A DNA stretch of 48,235 nucleotides, from positions 1-48,235 of the forward strand of contig SUWS01000016.1 of the NCBI GenBank assembly GCA_015061365.1. The letters run 5' to 3'. Numbering within the stretch: the first letter of the stretch is position 1; each line of letters begins with the position of its first letter. Below, piece after piece: positions 17,072 to 24,621 of this stretch. The stretch is from Lentimicrobiaceae bacterium. Its GTDB lineage: Bacteria; Bacteroidota; Bacteroidia; Bacteroidales; F082. The notes under the pieces were generated by a model. The model saw nothing but the letters and a program-made list of their open reading frames with translations. It did not search any database and was not told the origin of the DNA. The translations under genes and the position numbers were made by a program.

Positions 17072-18151
17072 ATGGATAATAATATAAAAGAACAGGTTCG
17101 TATTCTTTGGGACAAATGTTTTTCTGAAGAAGATAAGAGATTCGTAGACCTTTATTTTAAAATGAGATATAACGATGAGGATAACATTTTCATTGAACGG
17201 GAAGGTAAAGTGGTTTCCGCATTGCAACTCATCTCCTATCCTTTCTCATATTATGGGAAAACAATCGGATGTGCATACATCTCCGGAGCATGTACCGACC
17301 CTGACTATCGTTCTCAAGGACTTATGAATGAGCTTATCTTAAAATCTCTTAAGAAAGCTAAAAACAACGGTGCCTGCTTCGCCGCATTGATTCCAGCGTC
17401 AGAGAGTCTTTTTAATTATTATTCAGGAACAAATTTCGTCACGACATTCGACTACTCGAAGATGCATATCAATATTAGTCGACAAACCGCGACTAACACT
17501 CAACAATCGGTGATGGTATCAAGATTTGAACCAGAATCGGAAGAAGAGTTTTATGAAGTCTATGAATATTTCAACAATAAGATGAGAAGCCGTAATTGTT
17601 GTATCCAGCATGACGAATACGACTTTAAGGTTATCACAGAAGATTTGGATATTTTCGACAACAATCTGCTTGTAGCTAAATATGGTGACGACATCTGCGG
17701 GTTAGCGTTCTGTTATCTGAGAAACGATGCGATTTACATCAAAGACGTCTTCGCTGAATCGAGTGCCATCTTCAGCGACTTGGTAACAGCTGCTGTGAAT
17801 ATGTTCGAGAATGAATCTGTAAATATCATCATTCCACCAGTGACGGGACAAAAGACACATCGTCTCGGAATGGCTCGTATCATTGATGCTGAGACTATGC
17901 TGAGAATATATGCCACAACGCATCCTAAACTTAAGATGGAGTTATCTCTCGTCGATTCGATCATGACGGAAAATAACGGAACCTACTACATTAATAATGG
18001 TGTCTTGGAAAAGAAAGATTCTATAGGTTCCAATGTTGTAGATATTGAACAACTGACGCAAGCCTTATTCGGCTATCATACAGAAATGCTACCTGATAAG
18101 TTAAAATCTTTTAACAATCAGGCAGCATTTATGAGTTTGATGTTAGATTAA
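17072..18151 (+). CDS. GNAT family N-acetyltransferase, Eis-like two-domain type
   Basis: The 359-residue cytoplasmic protein has an N-terminal GNAT domain with the acetyl-CoA loop in DPDYRSQGLMNELI (about residues 73-86). A second half without recognisable motifs follows, as in Eis-like acetyltransferases, which carry a second GNAT fold and a lipid-carrier-like domain. The acceptor amine is unknown. It lies 22 bases after the NagB-PIG-L gene on the same strand, so an amino-sugar acceptor is a reasonable guess and no more. Its stop codon overlaps the stop of the convergent kinase gene by 4 bases, and a 12-bp inverted repeat spans the junction. Confidence 0.88.
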   Translation: MDNNIKEQVRILWDKCFSEEDKRFVDLYFKMRYNDEDNIFIEREGKVVSALQLISYPFSYYGKTIGCAYISGACTDPDYRSQGLMNELILKSLKKAKNNGACFAALIPASESLFNYYSGTNFVTTFDYSKMHINISRQTATNTQQSVMVSRFEPESEEEFYEVYEYFNNKMRSRNCCIQHDEYDFKVITEDLDIFDNNLLVAKYGDDICGLAFCYLRNDAIYIKDVFAESSAIFSDLVTAAVNMFENESVNIIIPPVTGQKTHRLGMARIIDAETMLRIYATTHPKLKMELSLVDSIMTENNGTYYINNGVLEKKDSIGSNVVDIEQLTQALFGYHTEMLPDKLKSFNNQAAFMSLMLD

Positions 18152-18178
18152 ATCGAATTGATGAAGTCTAACATCAAA
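18136..18178. repeat. 12-bp inverted repeat across two overlapping convergent gene ends
   Basis: TTTGATGTTAGA (18136-18147) is perfectly inverted as TCTAACATCAAA (18167-18178), with a 19-base loop that contains both stop codons. Both arms are coding: each gene uses its own arm to encode Leu-Met-Leu-Asp near the C-terminus. It could act as a bidirectional transcription stop, but the stem is AT-rich and has no long T tract. Confidence 0.6.
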
Positions 18179-19227
18179 TTCTCTTTTCGTTCAGCACATT
18201 CAAACAATCTCCATTGCGCTTTGGTACGCACTAAATTGTGTTCCGGATATTGTATTTTATAATAGGTGTCGCCGTTGATGTAATCTGCCAGGAATCTGAC
18301 AGTTTGCATATATGGGAACAGTTTTGCGGCGTAAGGAAGGTTCTCTTTTTCTATCGGCAGCAAAAATGACTTCGTTCCTTCTAAGTAGCCTTTTGTGAAA
18401 GCTTCAAAGATTTCCATATTGAAATCGATATTGTTCAAGTCCTTGTCGTCTTCAGCTCCGGTATTGGCAGCAGAACGTAAGAAGTCGCCGAAGTCGGAGA
18501 AAATGAAACTCGGCATAACTGTATCCAAATCGATGACACATAAAACATTTCCGTCTTTATCAAAAAGCATATTGTTCACTTTCGTGTCGCAGTGGCATAT
18601 TCTCTTAGGCAGTTTGCCTTCACGGTAAAGCTGTTCTCCACGACACATCACCTCTGCCCTTTTCTCTATTTCGTCGAGATAATATCTCACTTCTTTAACA
18701 CGACCTACGACATCATTTTCAACTGCTTCACGTAATTGTGAGAGACGTAATTCTATGTTATGGAAACTCGGAATCGTCTCACCTAAGGTTTCTTCAATAT
18801 CAGAAAGCATAGATTGAAATTCTCCGAAAGCGAGACCTGCCGTATATGAATATTCTGGTGTGACAGCCTGATAAGTGTATGAATCTGAAATGAAGACCAT
18901 CAAACGCCAATATTTCTCACCATCAAAATAGAATCTTTTGTCATCTTTTGTCTTAATAAAATTTAAGACTTTACGGTCGAGGTTGGTTTCATTTTTCTCA
19001 ATTAATTTCTTACGGATATGATTTGTAACTTTCTCGATATTATCCTGAAGTAAGTCAACATCCTGGAAGATGGCATTGTTGATACGTTGCAAAACATATT
19101 TAGGAGTTTCACAATCGTTGACATATACCTTAAATGTGTCGTTGATAAGACCTTCACCAAGAGGTTTCACCTCATTAATCTCGTTTTCAACATTGAACTT
19201 TAATACTATTTCCTTTAAATTTTCCAT
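18148..19227 (-). CDS. Phosphotransferase of the aminoglycoside kinase fold, NahK-like (N-acetylhexosamine 1-kinase type)
   Basis: A 359-residue APH/choline-kinase-fold protein. The catalytic loop HCDTKVNNMLF (Asp214) and the metal-binding DLDTVMPSFIFSDFGDFLR segment are characteristic of the NahK/MdsC branch. NahK phosphorylates free GlcNAc or GalNAc at C1. The gene faces the GH109 alpha-N-acetylgalactosaminidase gene across a 93-base divergent promoter region, which would supply the GalNAc. This makes N-acetylhexosamine kinase the favoured role, though members of this branch have also been named as mucin-desulfation proteins. The start ATG at 19227 gives the normal family length. Confidence 0.82.
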   Translation of the reverse strand: MENLKEIVLKFNVENEINEVKPLGEGLINDTFKVYVNDCETPKYVLQRINNAIFQDVDLLQDNIEKVTNHIRKKLIEKNETNLDRKVLNFIKTKDDKRFYFDGEKYWRLMVFISDSYTYQAVTPEYSYTAGLAFGEFQSMLSDIEETLGETIPSFHNIELRLSQLREAVENDVVGRVKEVRYYLDEIEKRAEVMCRGEQLYREGKLPKRICHCDTKVNNMLFDKDGNVLCVIDLDTVMPSFIFSDFGDFLRSAANTGAEDDKDLNNIDFNMEIFEAFTKGYLEGTKSFLLPIEKENLPYAAKLFPYMQTVRFLADYINGDTYYKIQYPEHNLVRTKAQWRLFECAERKENLMLDFINSI

Positions 19228-19320
19228 ATCGTATTTTTTCGTAAAAATAAAAAATTAAACAATACGAAAATGTACGAATAAAATTATTATTTTTACAGAC
19301 AAATAAAACATATCTAAAAT

Positions 19321-20733
19321 ATGATGAAAAGACGATTATCAGTTATTTTAGCTCTAACGCTAAGCATTTTAATCTCAAGTTGTTCAAATAAAGTTGATAG
19401 TAATTCAGCTTACTGTATTAAGGACAATCAGATTGTATTTAACGAACCGGAACGCATAGAAGGTCAGAAGAGTGTACTCCAACTTGCTGTTGATCCTATT
19501 CCTGTAGTTCGAATGGGATTCATCGGGCTTGGAATGCGCGGTGCTGATGCCGTAAATCGTATCTCTCATATCGAGGGTGTAGAGTTTAAGGCGTTGTGTG
19601 ATTTGTTGCCTGAACGTGTTGAATCTGTTCAAGAATATGTCATAAAAGCGAAGAACCTTCCGGAATGTGCCGAATATAGCGGTGAAGAAGGTTGGAAAGC
19701 ATTATGCGAACGCGACGACATCGATTTAGTCTATATCTGTACCGACTGGGTGAATCATGTTCCGATGGCGGTTTATGCGATGCAACAAGGAAAGCACGTC
19801 GCTATTGAAGTTCCTGCAGCCACAAGCGTTGAGGAATGCTGGCAGCTCGTCGATGTCGCTGAACAAACGCAACGCCATTGTATGATGCTCGAAAACTGCT
19901 GCTACGACTTCTTCGAATTGACGTGTCTCAACATGGCACAGCAAGGTTTGTTCGGTGAAGTGATTCACGCACAAGGAGCATATATCCACAACTTAGAACC
20001 TTTCTGGGCTCATTATCAAGGTAACTGGCGTTTAGACTTCAATCAGAAACACGCTGGCGACGTATATGCAACTCACGGACTCGGACCTGTCTGCCAGGTA
20101 CTTGACATCCACCGCGGCGATAAGATGGAATATCTCGTCTCAATGTCGACACCTTCTTATAACGGCAAGAAAATAGCCGAAGAAATGATGGGAACAGAAG
20201 ATTTCGCTAACGGTGACATGACATCGACCTTGATAAAAACCAACAAAGGAAAGACTATCTTGATTCAACACAATGTCTATACTCCTCGTCCTTACGACAG
20301 ATTGTATCAACTTACAGGAACTGAAGGTTTCGCCAACAAATATCCTTATCAAGGATTTACACTGAAAGAAGAGAATGTACCTTCTGACGTAATTCCTGAT
20401 CATGAGAAATTAGACGAACACGGCTTCGTTTCTAATGAGGTAAGAGATTCTTTGTTGGTTGCATACAAACATCCTATCGCAAAAGATATTGAAGAAAAAG
20501 CCAAATCTGTCGGCGGTCACGGCGGCATGGACTTCATCATGGACTACCGTCTGATATATTGTCTGCAAAACGGACTACCATTAGATCAGGATGTTTATGA
20601 CGCAGCAGAATGGTCGTGTCTCGGAGAACTGACAGCAGCATCAATAGAAAACAACGGCATGCCTGTCAAATTCCCTGACTTCACACGCGGTGACTGGAAT
20701 AAGGTGAAAGGATATAAGCATGCGGTGAAATAA
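19321..20733 (+). CDS. Secreted Gfo/Idh/MocA-family glycosidase, GH109 alpha-N-acetylgalactosaminidase
   Basis: The 470-residue protein has a lipoprotein signal (MMKRRLSVILALTLSI, then ISSC with Cys21 or Cys22 depending on which of two adjacent ATGs is used). A Rossmann NAD-binding motif GFIGLGMRG begins near residue 60. GH109 hallmarks follow: HGLGPVCQVLDIHRGD, GGHGGMDFIMDYRLI and DFTRGDWNK. GH109 enzymes use tightly bound NAD+ to cleave terminal alpha-GalNAc from mucin O-glycans and blood-group A antigen by an oxidation-elimination route. As a lipoprotein it should act in the periplasm or at the cell surface. The divergent NahK-like kinase would phosphorylate the released sugar. Confidence 0.92.
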   Translation: MMKRRLSVILALTLSILISSCSNKVDSNSAYCIKDNQIVFNEPERIEGQKSVLQLAVDPIPVVRMGFIGLGMRGADAVNRISHIEGVEFKALCDLLPERVESVQEYVIKAKNLPECAEYSGEEGWKALCERDDIDLVYICTDWVNHVPMAVYAMQQGKHVAIEVPAATSVEECWQLVDVAEQTQRHCMMLENCCYDFFELTCLNMAQQGLFGEVIHAQGAYIHNLEPFWAHYQGNWRLDFNQKHAGDVYATHGLGPVCQVLDIHRGDKMEYLVSMSTPSYNGKKIAEEMMGTEDFANGDMTSTLIKTNKGKTILIQHNVYTPRPYDRLYQLTGTEGFANKYPYQGFTLKEENVPSDVIPDHEKLDEHGFVSNEVRDSLLVAYKHPIAKDIEEKAKSVGGHGGMDFIMDYRLIYCLQNGLPLDQDVYDAAEWSCLGELTAASIENNGMPVKFPDFTRGDWNKVKGYKHAVK

Positions 20734-20736
20734 TTT

Positions 20737-20820
20737 ATAATTCATAATGCATAATTCATAATTAAATAATAAATCAAAATTAATAACTAATTGCTGATGG
20801 CTAATAGCTGACAGCTAAAA
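20737..20820 (+). repeat. Twelve-unit degenerate heptamer array after the GH109 gene
   Basis: Reading in strict 7-base steps from 3 bases after the GH109 stop gives ATAATTC, ATAATGC, ATAATTC, ATAATTA, AATAATA, AATCAAA, ATTAATA, ACTAATT, GCTGATG, GCTAATA, GCTGACA, GCTAAAA. The unit drifts along the array, but the register is kept for 84 bases. It fills almost the whole gap to the rubrerythrin start. Confidence 0.75.
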
Positions 20821-20830
20821 AAATAAAACT

Positions 20831-21379
20831 ATGAATAAAAAATTTGCATGTCCTATTTGCGGTTATGTTCACGAAGGTGAAACCGCTCCTGAAATTTGTC
20901 CACAATGTAAACAGAAAGTTCAATGGAATGTCATCGAAGAAGGTGCAGCCTTGAATTTTGTAACAGAACACGTTATCGGTATCGCTAAAGGTACAGGCGA
21001 CGATATGATTAAAGACTTGAACGCACACTTCATGGGTGAAGCTACAGAAGTCGGAATGTATTTGGCTATGAGCCGTCAGGCTGATCGTGAAGGTTATCCT
21101 GAAATCGCCGAGGCTTTCAAACGTTATGCTTGGGAGGAAGCAGAACACTGCGCAAAATTCGCTGAGTTGTTAGGTGACGTTGTTTGGGATACCAAGACAA
21201 ACCTTGAAAAACGTATGATGGCAGAATGTGGCGCATGTGAAGACAAGATGCGTATCGCACGTATCGCTAAAGAACGTAACCTTGACGCTATCCATGACAC
21301 AGTTCACGAGATGGCAAAAGACGAAGCACGTCACGGCAAAGGCTTCGAAGGTTTGTTCAACAGATACTTCAAGAAGTAA
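20831..21379 (+). CDS. Rubrerythrin with N-terminal rubredoxin-like domain (NADH peroxidase type)
   Basis: The 182-residue protein begins with a rubredoxin-like iron site ([10 protein letters not shown] at 7-16 and CPQC at about 27-30). The di-iron helical domain follows, with [25 protein letters not shown] and [12 protein letters not shown] providing the carboxylate and histidine ligands. The rubredoxin part comes first, as in reverse rubrerythrins and clostridial NADH peroxidases. These reduce hydrogen peroxide in the cytoplasm of anaerobes. It stands alone: the heptamer array lies upstream and a strong terminator downstream. Confidence 0.94.
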   Translation: MNKKFACPICGYVHEGETAPEICPQCKQKVQWNVIEEGAALNFVTEHVIGIAKGTGDDMIKDLNAHFMGEATEVGMYLAMSRQADREGYPEIAEAFKRYAWEEAEHCAKFAELLGDVVWDTKTNLEKRMMAECGACEDKMRIARIAKERNLDAIHDTVHEMAKDEARHGKGFEGLFNRYFKK

Positions 21380-21404
21380 TTAAAGATTTAAGGGGACAAT
21401 TAAC

Positions 21405-21438
21405 AATTAGGGTGATTTCTCAAGAAATCACCCTAATT
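21405..21438. terminator. Strong hairpin terminator between convergent genes
   Basis: A perfect 15-bp stem, AATTAGGGTGATTTC / GAAATCACCCTAATT (21405-21419 with 21424-21438), closes a TCAA loop between the rubrerythrin stop and the convergent PNGase-like gene. It can serve both strands. Confidence 0.85.
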
Positions 21439-21457
21439 TATTTACTTAATAATATAT

Positions 21458-23161
21458 TTACTTAATCTCATCGCCTATCAATATTCCTGAAACCATCCAG
21501 TGATTGAAGCTGCTTCCTTCATCGTCGCCTTGAGGTATCGCTATCGTTATCGTATGTTTTCCTGGCTTCAAGAAACTCAAGTCGAAATAGACAGGTTGCG
21601 TAGCTGTCCCAGGACACCATCCCGAACGCGATAAATCTGATGAGGATTGTCCATTCCAGAAATTACCGGAGACAGGATTCATCTCACGATAAGTAGCACA
21701 ATCGCATCGCCATGGTGTATGGACGAATCTTTTTTCACCATCTATTATGATTGTGTTTTCCTTAGGGTTGAACTCGTCGCCACCACCCCAGCCGCCATGA
21801 CCGGTACTGATATATCTTAGTCTGAGATTCTCTATATCTTCTGGAATCTCAAATTCTACCGTAAGACTGTCGGTCTTGAACATACGTCCGTAGTGCTGAC
21901 CTGCCATTTCCATGACATTACATGTGTTAAACAAAGGTAACGTCCAATCATCGTTTTGAGACAGATCCCAGGAATAACTGCCTGGGTAAGCGAGAATATC
22001 GAGACTCAATTTATGTCCGCCACCATCATAATTACCTATGAATGCACCTATCAAAACTTCGCCACGAAGATGTTTGCTCAGATCTGTGACATCTTGCTTG
22101 TAATATGCGACATCATCCCATTCCAATCCGTCAATCTGAACTCTGCCGTTGAAATGACTGACACCGAACGGAGTGAAGAAACGCATCAGTTCTACTACCG
22201 GAAGAAAATCGTCTTCCAACTTAATAGCTCTGTATGTTATATCTCTCCTGTCGGTATATGAATGAAGCAACTGAATGCTATCAATAAGAGCGTCTTTCAG
22301 ACTTAATTCTCTTTCTGTAGGTATTACGAATACGGAACCTGAACGATCATACGCGTCGCCATTAGACTGTTCTTCCACCTCGATGAAGATACTGTAATGT
22401 TCAGGAAGTGTGTCTAAATTAATTTTCTTTAAGATTAATGTTCCGTAAGCGAAATGTATTACAGAGTCGTAAGGAATCTCACCTTCAAACTTATCTATCT
22501 CAGCGAAATGTATCTGCTCTTTATCGAATACCTGTTTCCTGATTATTAATTTCTCTTTGGAAATCTTGTCAATATCTCTTAAAGACATACGCATTCCCAA
22601 ATCGGCAGGTATGGTTTCATTCTTTACCTTCTTATCTTTCTTAATATTCTTTAACTCTAATATTCTGTTTCCGTTAATAGCCTGGCGAATCATAACGCCT
22701 TTCAATGCGCCTCTGCTTATGCTTGGTGTTGCATCATAACCGAGAGATTCCGTCATCCATACTTCTATGGTATTTGAATTGATACTTGTACGATATTTCT
22801 TACATTCATATCCTTTCATCATTTCAATACCTTCCTCTGTAAAAGTCACATTGTTGTTTTTCAACGGAAAAGAAGAATAATAAGCATCACCATCAGCAAA
22901 AGATATTTGTATATACGCGCTGTCTTTTTCATAATCGACGTATGTTATGTCTGTAGAAATACCTGGTATCAACTCTCCTTTGAAGTCGGCGATATCTTGT
23001 ATTAATAGTTGTTTTCCGCTACGTTTCACTTCCATAAAGGAGGTGTCACCATCATTGGATCCTTCTGAGTACATCTGGTAAGTGAGACGTTGTTGTGCGT
23101 TAGATGTTAAAATAAATAAGGTAAAACTTAGTAATAAAATAATTCTCTTCATAATAATCAA
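21458..23161 (-). CDS. Secreted PNGase F-like protein with N-terminal GLPGLI-like domain
   Basis: The 567-residue protein has a signal peptide (RIILLLSFTLFILTSNAQ). Residues about 24-190 resemble GLPGLI proteins (MMKGYECKKYRTSINSNTIEVWMTESLGY). From about 270 onward it resembles peptide-N-glycosidase F: DRSGSVFVI, MRFFTPFGVSHF, QDVTDLSKHLRGEV, STGHGGWGGGDEF and SRSGWCPGTATQPVYFDL. PNGase F removes N-glycans from asparagine. The Asp60 and Glu206 equivalents seem present (in DRSG and GDEF). The region of Glu118 reads IGAFIGNYDGGG, without an obvious Glu, so activity is uncertain. It starts 28 bases after mpl on the same strand and ends at a shared terminator. Confidence 0.78.
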   Translation of the reverse strand: MIIMKRIILLLSFTLFILTSNAQQRLTYQMYSEGSNDGDTSFMEVKRSGKQLLIQDIADFKGELIPGISTDITYVDYEKDSAYIQISFADGDAYYSSFPLKNNNVTFTEEGIEMMKGYECKKYRTSINSNTIEVWMTESLGYDATPSISRGALKGVMIRQAINGNRILELKNIKKDKKVKNETIPADLGMRMSLRDIDKISKEKLIIRKQVFDKEQIHFAEIDKFEGEIPYDSVIHFAYGTLILKKINLDTLPEHYSIFIEVEEQSNGDAYDRSGSVFVIPTERELSLKDALIDSIQLLHSYTDRRDITYRAIKLEDDFLPVVELMRFFTPFGVSHFNGRVQIDGLEWDDVAYYKQDVTDLSKHLRGEVLIGAFIGNYDGGGHKLSLDILAYPGSYSWDLSQNDDWTLPLFNTCNVMEMAGQHYGRMFKTDSLTVEFEIPEDIENLRLRYISTGHGGWGGGDEFNPKENTIIIDGEKRFVHTPWRCDCATYREMNPVSGNFWNGQSSSDLSRSGWCPGTATQPVYFDLSFLKPGKHTITIAIPQGDDEGSSFNHWMVSGILIGDEIK

Positions 23162-23189
23162 CTTTCTATTTCTCAGTTTCTATAATTAT

Positions 23190-24539
23190 TCATATTATAA
23201 AATCTTCAGGTTTAAAACCGTTGAAGTCACCGGAACTCATAAAGCCGCCAACCATATTCTCTTTAGGAACATCATTAAGGACTTCCAACAACTCGTTTTT
23301 TGAGTGGACGACTTTTATGTCATTACGACCGAAGCCTTCAACGATCCTTTCGTCTGTCATCATCTCTAATTTCTTTATTGCCACAGCATGTGGATCGTAA
23401 AATACTATCGCTTGATCACAATTGTCGAGGCAGTTCTTATAGTGATCGATAAACACTTCACTCAAGCTGCTATAAGTGTGAAGTTCAAATACTATGAGCA
23501 AGAATCTGTCTTTGTATTGTTCGCGTAATGCTTTCACTGTAGCTACGACTTTTGAAGGGGCATGGGCGAAGTCACGGAATAACAGAACGTTTTTATCCTT
23601 GTTTTCGAGCATTAATTCAAGTCTTCTCGATGCTCCCTTGAAAGTTCTAATCGCCTCATAAAATGTCTCATCACTTACGCCTATTTGTTTGCATACGTTA
23701 TACGCTGCGTTGACATTTTTCATGTTATGTTCACCGAAGACTTGAATCTTAATCTTGTCATTATTCACGATGAGGAACGTGTCTTCTCCCTCTGAAGTGT
23801 ACGGATGTATGTCATATCCGTATGTTTTTACGGAAGCGTTATCAGCTATTTTTCTCGCTTCGATGTCGTTATTGTCGAAAATGAGACAACCGCCGTTTTC
23901 AATGGTATTTACGTAAATTCTGAATTGTTCGAGATAACAATCGAATGTCGGGAATACATTGACGTGGTCCCAACCTATTCCGCTGATGACAGCTATATTG
24001 GGATGATATTTATGGAATTTAGGGACTCTGTCGATTGGTGAGGTGAGATATTCGTCACCTTCGATGACCATATATTTTGCAGTCTCACTGAGGCGTACCA
24101 TTACGTCGAAGCCTTCAAGTTGAGCACCTACCATGAAGTCTGTTTCAATGCCGGCATATTTCATAACATGAAGGATCATGGATGTTATGGTAGTTTTTCC
24201 GTGGCTGCCGCCTACTACGATTCTGATTTTGTCTTTGCTTTGTTCGTAAAGATATTCTGGATAAGAGTATACTTTAAGTCCGAGTTCTTGTGCGCGTAAC
24301 AGTTCCGGATTATCGATGCGTGCATGCATTCCAAGGATTACAGATTCGTAAGTCTCATCTAATTTCTCAGGATGCCAACCTAATTCGTCAGGCAATATTC
24401 CTTCGTTTTTTAGTCGTGTTCTCGAAGGCTCGAAAATCTCGTCATCTGAGCCTGTCACCTCGTAACCTTTCCTATGTAATGCTATGGCGAGGTTATGCAT
24501 CGCGCTTCCGCCTATAGCTATAAAATGAACTTTCTTCAT
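23190..24539 (-). CDS. mpl: UDP-N-acetylmuramate:L-alanyl-gamma-D-glutamyl-meso-diaminopimelate ligase (Mpl)
   Basis: At 449 residues this has Mpl length. The N-terminal Rossmann motif is FIAIGGSAMHNLAIALH. The ATP loop is GGSHGKTT at 110-117 in IRIVVGGSHGKTTITSM. Further Mur ligase motifs are EGDEYLTSP, SGIGWDHVNVF and the C-terminal DFAHAPSKV. The wording of the N-terminal motif (GSAMHNLA) distinguishes Mpl from MurC (GIGMxGLA). Mpl joins the recycled tripeptide to UDP-MurNAc in the cytoplasm, saving murein peptides. A perfect -7 box lies 17 bases upstream of the ATG. A secreted muramidase and a dipeptidase elsewhere in the window fit the same salvage theme. Confidence 0.95.
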   Translation of the reverse strand: MKKVHFIAIGGSAMHNLAIALHRKGYEVTGSDDEIFEPSRTRLKNEGILPDELGWHPEKLDETYESVILGMHARIDNPELLRAQELGLKVYSYPEYLYEQSKDKIRIVVGGSHGKTTITSMILHVMKYAGIETDFMVGAQLEGFDVMVRLSETAKYMVIEGDEYLTSPIDRVPKFHKYHPNIAVISGIGWDHVNVFPTFDCYLEQFRIYVNTIENGGCLIFDNNDIEARKIADNASVKTYGYDIHPYTSEGEDTFLIVNNDKIKIQVFGEHNMKNVNAAYNVCKQIGVSDETFYEAIRTFKGASRRLELMLENKDKNVLLFRDFAHAPSKVVATVKALREQYKDRFLLIVFELHTYSSLSEVFIDHYKNCLDNCDQAIVFYDPHAVAIKKLEMMTDERIVEGFGRNDIKVVHSKNELLEVLNDVPKENMVGGFMSSGDFNGFKPEDFII

Positions 24540-24555
24540 ATTGAAATCTTTTCCG

Positions 24556-24563
24556 CAAAGATA
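24556..24563 (-). promoter_or_regulatory. -7 element of mpl
   Basis: The minus strand reads TATCTTTG, 16 bases before the mpl ATG. It overlaps the T-rich tail of the terminator of the preceding Omp28-like gene. Confidence 0.5.
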
Positions 24564-24596
24564 ATAAAAGAGACGCCACGCATAACATGACGTCTC
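24561..24596 (-). terminator. Terminator of the first Omp28-like gene
   Basis: On the minus strand GAGACG (24596-24591) pairs with CGTCTC (24575-24570) around a partly paired inner stem, followed by TTTTATTAT. It lies just after the stop codon of the 24622-26271 gene. Confidence 0.7.
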
Positions 24597-24621
24597 CTAA
24601 ATTTATGATATTTTTCTGTTG

